A stretch of 5,755 nt of DNA, from contig JAEZHS010000220.1 of NCBI GenBank assembly GCA_023436825.1, forward strand, positions 1 to 5,755, read 5' to 3'. Positions 1-4,868 of the stretch are shown here, piece after piece (position 1 is the stretch's first letter; every line of letters starts with the position of its first letter). Both the position numbers and the translations under genes were made by a program. Under the pieces are notes generated by a model. It did no database searches and was not told where the DNA came from. It saw only the letters and a list, made by a program, of their open reading frames with translations. The stretch is from Pseudomonadota bacterium (GTDB taxonomy: Bacteria > Pseudomonadota > Alphaproteobacteria > Reyranellales > Reyranellaceae).

Positions 1-104
1 TCGCGGCCGAGATCCGCAGCCTGCGTCCGCCCGAGCCCTACAAGGGCAAGGGCATCAAGTACTCGACCGAGACGATCCGGCGCAAGGAAGGCAAGAAGAA
101 GTAG
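1..104 (+). CDS. rplF: 50S ribosomal protein L6, C-terminal end (partial)
   Basis: This is the 3' end of a gene that begins before the window. Reading from base 3, 33 complete codons are visible before the TAG stop at 102-104. The visible peptide contains [13 protein letters not shown], followed by an [11 protein letters not shown] tail, which is the characteristic C-terminus of bacterial ribosomal protein L6. L6 is a large-subunit protein that sits near the GTPase-associated region and binds 23S rRNA (family knowledge). Its position directly upstream of rplR is the standard spc operon order. The stop codon overlaps the TAGAGG that probably serves as the Shine-Dalgarno of rplR, so the two genes are tightly spaced (9 nt). 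Only the tail is seen, so nothing can be said about its start. Confidence 0.95.
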   Translation, partial: AAEIRSLRPPEPYKGKGIKYSTETIRRKEGKKK

Positions 105-113
105 AGGCCGACC

Positions 114-476
114 ATGTCCAAGACCAACGCTCTCTTTGCTCGCCGTCAGCGGCGCACGCGCCACGCGCTGCGCCAGGCCGCCGGCGGCCGTCCGCGCCTC
201 AGCGTCTTCCGCTCGGGCAAGCACATCTACGCCCAGGTCATCGATGACAAGAAAGGGGCGACGCTCGCCTCGGCCTCGTCGCTCGATGCCGACGTCAAGG
301 GCAAGATCAAGACCGGCGCCGACAAGTCGGCGGCGGCCGAGGTCGGCAAGCTGATCGCCGCCCGCGCGATCGCCGCCGGGGTCAAGGAAGTGATCTTCGA
401 CCGCGGCGGTTACATGTATCACGGCCGCGTCGCTGCGCTGGCCACTGCCGCCCGCGAGGGCGGCCTGTCGTTCTGA
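114..476 (+). CDS. rplR: 50S ribosomal protein L18
   Basis: Encodes 120 residues, the usual length for bacterial L18, a 5S rRNA-binding protein of the large-subunit central protuberance (family knowledge). Visible hallmarks are a basic N-terminus ([12 protein letters not shown], residues 9-20), the [20 protein letters not shown] block (26-45), the [13 protein letters not shown] helix (73-85), and the C-terminal [26 protein letters not shown], of which YHGRV and the AREGGLSF end are typical. The ATG at 114 is chosen because it gives the family's normal N-terminus and has a GAGG 6 nt upstream, overlapping the rplF stop. rpsE follows after 11 nt. No defect is seen. Confidence 0.98.
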   Translation: MSKTNALFARRQRRTRHALRQAAGGRPRLSVFRSGKHIYAQVIDDKKGATLASASSLDADVKGKIKTGADKSAAAEVGKLIAARAIAAGVKEVIFDRGGYMYHGRVAALATAAREGGLSF

Positions 477-487
477 GGAGTTAGCAC

Positions 488-1087
488 ATGGCTCGTTCAC
501 CCGGTGGTTCCGGCCGTGGCCCGCGTGATCGCGATCGTGGCCGCGATCGCGACCGCGACGAGGAAAATGAACTGAAGGACAAGCTGGTCACCATCAATCG
601 CGTGGCGAAGGTGGTGAAGGGCGGCCGGCGCTTCGCCTTCGCCGCGATCGTGGTCGTCGGCGACCAGCGCGGCCGTGTCGGCCACGGCGCCGGCAAGGCG
701 CGCGAGGTGCCCGAGGCGATTCGCAAGGCGACGGAAGCGGCCAAGCGCGGCCTGATCCGCGTGCCGCTGCGCGACGGCCGCACCCTGCATCACGACGTCA
801 AAGGCCGTTTCGGCGCCGGCAAGGTTACCCTGCGCGCCGCCCCGGCCGGTACCGGCATCATCGCCGGCGGTCCGATGCGCGCGGTGTTCGAGACGCTCGG
901 CATCAAGGACATCGTCGCCAAGTCGGTCGGCACGTCCAACCCGCACAACATGATCAAGGCGACGTTCGCCGCCCTGCAGCAGCTCAACTCGCCGCGCATG
1001 GTCGCGACCCGCCGTGGCAAGAAGGTCGGCGACCTGCTGGGCCGCCGCGACGAGACGACCGCCGCCGCCGCCGAAGCGACGGCTTAA
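488..1087 (+). CDS. rpsE: 30S ribosomal protein S5
   Basis: Encodes 199 residues. S5 is a small-subunit protein near the decoding region and mRNA entry, involved in translational accuracy (family knowledge). The N-terminal double-stranded-RNA-binding-like domain starts at about residue 30 ([20 protein letters not shown], 30-49) and includes [24 protein letters not shown] to about 78. The C-terminal domain contains [15 protein letters not shown] (121-135) and [12 protein letters not shown] (148-159). A strong GAGGAG at 475-480, overlapping the rplR stop, lies 7 nt before the ATG. The first 28 residues are an Arg/Asp-rich extension ([14 protein letters not shown], 13-26), an arrangement common in alphaproteobacterial S5 and absent from E. 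coli S5. The tail after residue 186 is Ala-rich and probably disordered. rpmD follows after 11 nt. Confidence 0.98.
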   Translation: MARSPGGSGRGPRDRDRGRDRDRDEENELKDKLVTINRVAKVVKGGRRFAFAAIVVVGDQRGRVGHGAGKAREVPEAIRKATEAAKRGLIRVPLRDGRTLHHDVKGRFGAGKVTLRAAPAGTGIIAGGPMRAVFETLGIKDIVAKSVGTSNPHNMIKATFAALQQLNSPRMVATRRGKKVGDLLGRRDETTAAAAEATA

Positions 1088-1098
1088 GGAGCACGGTC

Positions 1099-1296
1099 AT
1101 GGCCGAAGGAAAGAAGATCAGGATCACCCAGACCGGCAGCCATATCGGCCGCACGGACGATCAGCGCGCCACGCTGATCGGCCTGGGGCTGAACAAGCGC
1201 CATCGCAGCCGAGAACTCGTGGACACCCCCGAGGTGCGCGGCATGATCAACAAGGTGCGCCACCTGGTGCGCGTTGAAGACGACAAGGCCGCCTAA
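1099..1296 (+). CDS. rpmD: 50S ribosomal protein L30
   Basis: Encodes 65 residues, normal for the short bacterial L30, a small peripheral large-subunit protein (family knowledge). The sequence [14 protein letters not shown] (5-18), [20 protein letters not shown] (21-40) and [18 protein letters not shown] (42-59) is the full L30 fold signature, with the GLGL-K-x-H turn and the invariant RGMINKV-HLV segment. AAGGAG at 1086-1091 overlaps the rpsE stop and lies 7 nt before the ATG at 1099. An overlapping reading frame in the same region is a shadow with no family resemblance. rplO starts 24 nt downstream. Confidence 0.97.
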   Translation: MAEGKKIRITQTGSHIGRTDDQRATLIGLGLNKRHRSRELVDTPEVRGMINKVRHLVRVEDDKAA

Positions 1297-1307
1297 GTCG
1301 GTGGCTT

Positions 1308-1314
1308 GAAGGGA
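1308..1314 (+). promoter_or_regulatory. Shine-Dalgarno that fixes the rplO start
   Basis: GAAGGGA lies 6 nt before the ATG at 1321. The same frame is open from a TTG at 1306, but starting there would put this ribosome binding site inside the coding region and add five residues (MKGST) that L15 does not normally have. The site therefore supports ATG 1321 over TTG 1306. Confidence 0.85.
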
Positions 1315-1320
1315 TCGACG

Positions 1321-1800
1321 ATGAAACTCAACGAAATCGCCGACAATGCCGGAGCCCGCAAGGCGCGCATGCGCGTCGGCCGCGGCATCGGCTCGGGCAA
1401 GGGCAAGACGTCGGGACGCGGCGTCAAGGGCCAGAAGTCGCGCACGGGCGTGGCCATCAAGGGCTTCGAAGGCGGCCAGATGCCGCTCTACCGGCGCATT
1501 CCCAAGCGCGGGTTCCTGCCGCCGCACCAGAAGGCGTGGCAGGTGGTCAACCTCGGCACGCTGCAGAAGGCGATCGACGAGAACAAGCTCGATGCCGGCA
1601 AGACCATCGACGCTGCCGCCATGCAGGCGGCCGGGCTGTTCAAGAAGTCGTTGGACGGCGTGCGCCTCCTTGGCAAGGGCGAGATCAAGACCAAGATCGA
1701 AGTGAAGGTCGCGGGCGCCTCGGCGTCGGCGATCGCCGCGGTCGAGAAGGCCGGCGGCAAGGTCGAGTTGCCGCCCAAGGCCCAAGCCGAGGCGGCCTGA
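1321..1800 (+). CDS. rplO: 50S ribosomal protein L15
   Basis: Encodes 159 residues from ATG 1321. L15 is a large-subunit assembly protein with a long, basic, glycine-rich extended arm that threads into 23S rRNA, followed by a globular C-terminal domain (family knowledge). Seen here are [41 protein letters not shown] (1-41), the classic Gly/Lys/Arg arm; then [18 protein letters not shown] (about 48-65); and the C-terminal beta-alpha part with [24 protein letters not shown] (128-151). The MKLNE start is the normal family start, so the in-frame TTG 15 nt upstream is rejected. The gap to secY is 21 nt, keeping the operon compact. Confidence 0.97.
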   Translation: MKLNEIADNAGARKARMRVGRGIGSGKGKTSGRGVKGQKSRTGVAIKGFEGGQMPLYRRIPKRGFLPPHQKAWQVVNLGTLQKAIDENKLDAGKTIDAAAMQAAGLFKKSLDGVRLLGKGEIKTKIEVKVAGASASAIAAVEKAGGKVELPPKAQAEAA

Positions 1801-1821
1801 ACCCTTCACGCGTGAGGTTCC

Positions 1822-3165
1822 ATGGCGTCCGCGGCTGAGCAACTTGCATCCAACCTGAACTGGGGCGCGATCGGCAAGGCGACCGAGCTCAAGAAGCGCC
1901 TGTGGTTCACCGTGGGCGCGCTGCTTGTCTTCCGGGTCGGCGCCTACATCCCGGTGCCGGGCGTCGACCCCCACGCCCTGGCCGAGATCTTCCAGCAGAA
2001 CGCCGGCGGCATCGCCGGCCTGCTCGACGTGTTCTCAGGCGGCTCGATCGGCCGCATGTCGGTACTGGCGCTCTCGATCATGCCGTACATCTCGGCCTCC
2101 ATCATCATGCAGATCCTGACCACGGTCGTGCCGTCGCTCGAGGCGCTGAAGAAGGAGGGCGAGGCCGGCCGCAAGAAGATCAACCAATACACGCGCTACG
2201 GCACGGTGATCCTGGCGGCCTTCCAGGCCTACGGCATCGCGGTCGGCCTGGAGAGCCAGTCGGCCTCGATGGGTCCGGTCGTGCTCGACCCCGGCGTGTT
2301 CTTCCGCTTCGTCACCGTGGTCACGCTGGTCGGCGGTACGCTGTTCCTGATGTGGCTCGGCGAGCAGATCACCGCCCGCGGCGTCGGCAACGGCGTTTCG
2401 CTGATCATCTTCGCCGGTATCGTGGCCGCGCTGCCCGGCGCCCTGATCCAGACCCTCGAGCTCGGCCGCACCGGCGCGCTGTCGGCGCTGTTCATCATCG
2501 CGCTGGCGATCGGCGTGATCGTCGTCGTGGCGGTCGTGGTGTTCATGGAGACGGCGCAGCGGCGGATCATCGTCCAGTATCCCAAGCGCCAGGTCGGCAA
2601 CCGCATGTATGGCGGCGAGGCCTCGCACCTGCCGCTCAAGATCAATACTTCGGGCGTCATTCCGCCGATCTTCGCCTCCTCGCTGCTGCTGTTCCCGGCG
2701 ACCATCGCCTCGTTCCAGGGCAACGCCGGCGAGCCCGGCTGGGTGCAGTGGATCGCGACCTATCTCGGCCACGGCCAGCCGCTCTACCTGCTGGCCTATG
2801 TCGGCCTGATCGTCTTCTTCTGCTTCTTCTACACGACCGTCGTCTTCAACCCGAACGACACGGCCGACAACCTGAAGAAAAACGGTGGCTTCGTGCCGGG
2901 CATCCGCCCGGGCAAGAACACCGCCGAATATCTGGAATACATCCTCAATCGCCTGACCGTGATCGGCGCTCTCTACCTCTCGGCGGTCTGCATCCTGCCC
3001 GAGCTGCTGATCGCGCGCGGCGGCGTGCCGTTCTACTTCGGCGGCACCAGCCTCCTGATCGTGGTCTCCGTGACGCTCGACACGGTGACCCAGATCCAGG
3101 CGCACCTGCTGGCGCATCAATACGAGGGCCTCATCAAGAAGGCTCGTTTGCGGGGTCGCCGATGA
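1822..3165 (+). CDS. secY: Preprotein translocase channel subunit SecY
   Basis: Encodes 447 residues, the usual SecY length. SecY forms the inner-membrane protein-conducting channel with SecE and SecG, working with SecA and the ribosome (family knowledge). Ten hydrophobic segments can be traced: about 27-45; 75-99 (preceded by the plug-like GGIAGLLDVFSGGSIGRMS, 62-80); 125-143; 160-180; 188-208; 219-241; 277-298; 320-342; 376-396; and 405-423. The conserved cytoplasmic loops are visible: QRRIIVQYPKRQVG (246-259) and the large loop with NPNDTADNLKKNGGFVPGIRPG (343-364), whose PGIRPG is diagnostic and helps bind SecA/ribosome. The polar C-terminus ends KKARLRGRR. GTGAGG at 1812-1817 precedes the ATG by 4 nt. 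The TGA stop overlaps the ATG at 3162 as ATGA, suggesting coupling to adk. Confidence 0.98.
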   Translation: MASAAEQLASNLNWGAIGKATELKKRLWFTVGALLVFRVGAYIPVPGVDPHALAEIFQQNAGGIAGLLDVFSGGSIGRMSVLALSIMPYISASIIMQILTTVVPSLEALKKEGEAGRKKINQYTRYGTVILAAFQAYGIAVGLESQSASMGPVVLDPGVFFRFVTVVTLVGGTLFLMWLGEQITARGVGNGVSLIIFAGIVAALPGALIQTLELGRTGALSALFIIALAIGVIVVVAVVVFMETAQRRIIVQYPKRQVGNRMYGGEASHLPLKINTSGVIPPIFASSLLLFPATIASFQGNAGEPGWVQWIATYLGHGQPLYLLAYVGLIVFFCFFYTTVVFNPNDTADNLKKNGGFVPGIRPGKNTAEYLEYILNRLTVIGALYLSAVCILPELLIARGGVPFYFGGTSLLIVVSVTLDTVTQIQAHLLAHQYEGLIKKARLRGRR

Positions 3166-3176
3166 GCAGCGGGTCG

Positions 3177-3827
3177 ATGAACATCATCCTTCTGGGACCG
3201 CCGGGCGCCGGCAAGGGCACCCAGGCGCAGCGCCTGCAGGCCGAGAAGGGCATGGTCCAGCTCTCGACCGGCGACATGCTGCGCGCCGCGGTGGCCTCGG
3301 GCAGCGAGCTCGGCAAGAAGGCCAAGGGCATCATGGAGCGGGGCGAGCTGGTGCCCGATTCCCTGATGGTCGGCCTAATCCAGGACCGTATCGCCCAGCC
3401 GGACGCCGCCAAAGGCTTCATCCTGGACGGCTTCCCGCGCACCGAGGCCCAGGCCAAGGCGCTCGACGAGATGCTGGCCAAGGCCGGCAAGAAGCTCGAC
3501 CGCGTGGTGGAGATGGAAGTCGACGAGAAGGCGCTGACCGAGCGCATCGTTGGCCGATTCACCTGCGCCAAGTGCGGCACCGGCTACCACGACAAGTTCA
3601 AGCGGCCCAAGGTCGACGGGGTCTGCGACGTCTGTGGCTCGACGGAGTTCACTCGCCGCAAGGACGATAATGCAGAGACCATGAAGACACGCATGGCCGC
3701 CTACCGTGCGCAGACCGAGCCGCTGCTGCCCTACTACGGGGCCCGCGGGGTGCTGCGGAAGGTCGACGGCATGGCGCCGATGGATGAGGTTTACCGTCAA
3801 ATTTCCGGGGTTTTATCGGGGGCTTGA
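3177..3827 (+). CDS. adk: Adenylate kinase with a four-cysteine, zinc-type lid
   Basis: Encodes 216 residues from ATG 3177. It catalyses ATP + AMP = 2 ADP in the cytoplasm (family knowledge). Seen: P-loop GPPGAGKGTQ (7-16), the AMP-binding STGDMLR (30-36), DGFPRTEAQ (84-92), the lid from about 124 to 161, and lid/core arginines R123, R127, R161 and R172. The lid holds CAKC (130-133) and CDVC (150-153), a Cys4 set expected to bind structural zinc, unlike the zinc-free lid of E. coli Adk. Start choice: an in-frame ATG at 3162 overlaps the secY stop (ATGA) and would add MSSGS. Neither ATG has a clear Shine-Dalgarno. I chose 3177 because MNIILLGPPG is the normal N-terminus, but the coupled 3162 start is a real alternative. 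adk sitting between secY and rpsM is the normal proteobacterial-type arrangement for this lineage. Confidence 0.96.
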   Translation: MNIILLGPPGAGKGTQAQRLQAEKGMVQLSTGDMLRAAVASGSELGKKAKGIMERGELVPDSLMVGLIQDRIAQPDAAKGFILDGFPRTEAQAKALDEMLAKAGKKLDRVVEMEVDEKALTERIVGRFTCAKCGTGYHDKFKRPKVDGVCDVCGSTEFTRRKDDNAETMKTRMAAYRAQTEPLLPYYGARGVLRKVDGMAPMDEVYRQISGVLSGA

Positions 3828-3842
3828 CAAGTTGGAGTTCCG

Positions 3843-3870
3843 TTGACTCGGGCACGCGCATCCCTATAAT
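3843..3870 (+). promoter_or_regulatory. Predicted sigma70-type promoter for rpsM-rpsK-rpoA
   Basis: TTGACT at 3843-3848 and a perfect TATAAT at 3865-3870 are separated by 16 nt, within the normal range for housekeeping-sigma promoters. It is the only TATAAT I found in this GC-rich window, and it sits in the non-coding gap just before the alpha-operon genes, where E. coli also has an alpha-operon promoter. A second TTGACA at 3824-3829, overlapping the adk stop, is too far (35 nt) from this -10 to work with it. The start point is expected around 3876-3878. This is a sequence-based prediction. Confidence 0.75.
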
Positions 3871-3900
3871 CGCGCGCTTTTCCGGGGCCAGCGGAACGTG

Positions 3901-3927
3901 TTACGGGCGCGCATCGGCGCGCCGTAA
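3901..3927 (+). promoter_or_regulatory. GC-rich leader hairpin upstream of rpsM
   Basis: TTACGGGCGCGC (3901-3912) can pair with GCGCGCCGTAA (3917-3927), giving 11 base pairs with one unpaired G in the left arm and a 4-nt loop (ATCG). It lies in the predicted leader RNA, 7 nt before the rpsM Shine-Dalgarno core. It is followed by GTCTTTG rather than a T-run, so it does not look like a terminator. It may stabilise the leader or be part of an autoregulatory ribosomal-protein site; that role is inference. Confidence 0.6.
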
Positions 3928-3949
3928 GTCTTTGAAGGAGTTGAGACTT
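3926..3949 (+). promoter_or_regulatory. rpsM ribosome binding site in a hairpin loop
   Basis: AAGTCTT (3926-3932) can pair with GAGACTT (3943-3949), six Watson-Crick pairs plus one G-U pair. The 10-nt loop (3933-3942) contains the complete Shine-Dalgarno GAAGGAG (3934-3940). The last base of the 3' arm, T3949, is the first base of the TTG start codon. The two A bases at 3926-3927 are shared with the upstream hairpin, so the full lengths of both stems compete for them. The site also fixes the start: 8 nt lie between GAAGGAG and TTG. A regulatory role is inferred. Confidence 0.5.
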
Positions 3950-4326
3950 TGGCTCGTATAGCCGGCGTGAACATTCCCACCGCCAAGCGTGTGGTCGTGG
4001 GGCTGCAATACATCCACGGGATCGGCCAGGCCAAGGCCAAGGAGATCCTGGGGAAAGTGGGGATCGACGAGTCTCGGCGCGTGAACACGCTGACCGACGA
4101 CGAGGTCATCCGCATCCGCGAAACCATCGATCGCGACTACACGGTCGAGGGTGATCTGCGGCGTGAAGTGGCGATGAACATCAAGCGTCTGATGGACCTC
4201 GCCTGCTACCGCGGCTTGCGGCCTCGCCGCGGGCTGCCCGTCCGTGGCCAGCGCACGCACACCAATGCGCGCACCCGCAAGGGCCCGGCCAAGCCGATCG
4301 CCGGCAAGAAGAAAGTCACGAAGTAA
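3949..4326 (+). CDS. rpsM: 30S ribosomal protein S13
   Basis: Encodes 125 residues from a TTG codon. S13 is a small-subunit head protein that contacts the P-site tRNA and forms inter-subunit bridges (family knowledge). The N-terminus [26 protein letters not shown] (1-26) is the standard S13 start, which, together with GAAGGAG 8 nt upstream, proves the TTG start; no ATG or GTG upstream in frame fits better. The C-terminal block [30 protein letters not shown] (93-122) is the basic tRNA- and rRNA-contacting tail. One oddity: residue 92 is Pro ([10 protein letters not shown]), where E. coli and Bacillus S13 have His (LRHRRGLPV, IRHRRGLPV). The gene lies first in the alpha-operon part and is followed by rpsK after 18 nt. 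Confidence 0.97.
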   Translation: MARIAGVNIPTAKRVVVGLQYIHGIGQAKAKEILGKVGIDESRRVNTLTDDEVIRIRETIDRDYTVEGDLRREVAMNIKRLMDLACYRGLRPRRGLPVRGQRTHTNARTRKGPAKPIAGKKKVTK

Positions 4327-4344
4327 GTCGAAGGGATCCGGATC

Positions 4345-4764
4345 ATGGCCAAGCCTGCAGCCGCCGCGACCGGCGCCGCCGCCACCGGCGCGCGCCCCCG
4401 CCGCAAGGAGCGCAAGAACATCATCGCGGGCGTCGCTCACGTGAACGCCTCGTTCAACAACACGATCGTCACCATCACCGACGCGCAGGGCAACACCATC
4501 GCCTGGTCGTCGTCGGGCCAGCAGGGCTTCAAGGGCTCGCGCAAGTCGACGCCGTTCGCTGCTCAGAAGGCGGCGGAGAATGCCGGCCGCAAGGCCATGG
4601 AGCACGGCATGCGCACGCTCGAGATCGAGGTGCGCGGCCCGGGTTCGGGTCGTGAATCGGCGCTGCGCGCGCTGCAGGCGGTCGGCCTTGCCGTCACCGC
4701 CATCCGCGACGTCACGCCGATCCCGCACAATGGCTGCCGTCCGCCGAAGCGTCGTCGCGTCTGA
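4345..4764 (+). CDS. rpsK: 30S ribosomal protein S11
   Basis: Encodes 139 residues. S11 lies on the small-subunit platform by the E site and the mRNA exit region (family knowledge). Visible: [27 protein letters not shown] (24-50), [24 protein letters not shown] (55-78), [18 protein letters not shown] (98-115) and the C-terminus [19 protein letters not shown] (121-139), all diagnostic. GAAGGGA (4330-4336) precedes the ATG by 8 nt. The family is usually about 129 residues. The extra length is an Ala/Thr/Gly-rich N-terminus (residues 5-16) containing two copies of AAATG, encoded by two 15-nt units at 4360-4374 and 4375-4389 that differ at one base. rpsD, which follows rpsK in E. coli, is absent here. 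Confidence 0.97.
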   Translation: MAKPAAAATGAAATGARPRRKERKNIIAGVAHVNASFNNTIVTITDAQGNTIAWSSSGQQGFKGSRKSTPFAAQKAAENAGRKAMEHGMRTLEIEVRGPGSGRESALRALQAVGLAVTAIRDVTPIPHNGCRPPKRRRV

Positions 4765-4868
4765 GTGTTTGCCGCGGCGGCGCGCTCCTTGCGCCGCCCG
4801 CTCCTGAGAATGTTGTGGCGAGCCCGTTCGGGCGCGCCTGAACCAACCGGTCTAGAGAGGTAGCCCCC
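4765..4868 (+). promoter_or_regulatory. rpsK-rpoA intergenic region with two hairpins
   Basis: This 104-nt gap stands where E. coli carries rpsD. First hairpin: GGCGGCGC (4776-4783) with GCGCCGCC (4791-4798), a perfect 8-bp stem with a 7-nt loop. Second hairpin: GGCG-A-GCCC (4817-4825) with GGGC-G-CGCC (4830-4838), a 9-position stem with one A-G mismatch and a GTTC loop. Neither is followed by a T-run, so they are not intrinsic terminators by sequence. I see no convincing promoter. Possible roles are setting the amount of rpoA message or protecting processed ends; both are inference. Confidence 0.55.
4856..4860 (+). promoter_or_regulatory. Shine-Dalgarno of rpoA (GTG start)
   Basis: AGAGG lies 8 nt before the GTG at 4869. 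This supports the GTG as start of rpoA. No ATG in the same frame lies nearby, and the next codons give the conserved N-terminus [10 protein letters not shown]. Confidence 0.8.

Larger units (their letters stand above)
3828..3948 (+). promoter_or_regulatory. adk-rpsM intergenic region, alpha-operon leader
   Basis: This 121-nt gap separates the spc-type genes from the alpha-operon genes and is the longest in the window. It contains, in order, a predicted sigma70-type promoter (-35 at 3843, -10 at 3865), a weak 5-bp stem (TTCCG 3880-3884 with CGGAA 3892-3896), a strong 11-bp stem with one bulged G (3901-3927), and the rpsM ribosome binding site (3934-3940). No hairpin here is followed by a T-run, so I see no intrinsic terminator, and readthrough from the spc genes is likely. 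Expected leader length from a start point near 3877 is about 70 nt, by inference. Confidence 0.7.

Noticed and set aside
1306..1320. TTG at 1306 as start of rplO.
   Set aside because: It would place the Shine-Dalgarno inside the gene and add five residues not seen in L15; ATG 1321 gives the normal MKLNE start.
1084..1974. A 296-codon minus-strand open frame opposite rpmD, rplO and the start of secY.
   Set aside because: It spans three convincing + strand genes and reads as a GC-skew artefact without recognisable motifs.
2035..3120. A 361-codon minus-strand open frame opposite secY.
   Set aside because: Composition (Asp/Arg/Gly/His-rich, low complexity) is that of an antisense shadow of a GC-rich gene; no ribosome binding site or family resemblance is visible.
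3665..3670. GATAAT inside adk as a possible -10 element.
   Set aside because: No -35-like hexamer lies at suitable distance, and it is within conserved codons of the lid region (RKDDNAE).
1902..3827. A 641-codon open frame running through secY out of frame and into adk, suggesting a fusion protein.
   Set aside because: The part before adk is an Arg/Pro/Ala-rich out-of-frame reading of secY, typical of GC-rich DNA, with no domain. secY itself is intact in another frame and adk has its own normal start.
3824..3829. TTGACA, a perfect -35 hexamer overlapping the adk stop.
   Set aside because: It lies 35 nt from TATAAT, and no -10-like sequence occurs 16-18 nt downstream (around 3846-3853 is CTCGGG-like). 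The TTGACT at 3843 fits better.
4776..4798. Intrinsic terminator after rpsK.
   Set aside because: The stem is perfect and GC-rich, but the following bases (CGCTCCTGAG) lack a T-run, and rpoA downstream belongs to the same operon.
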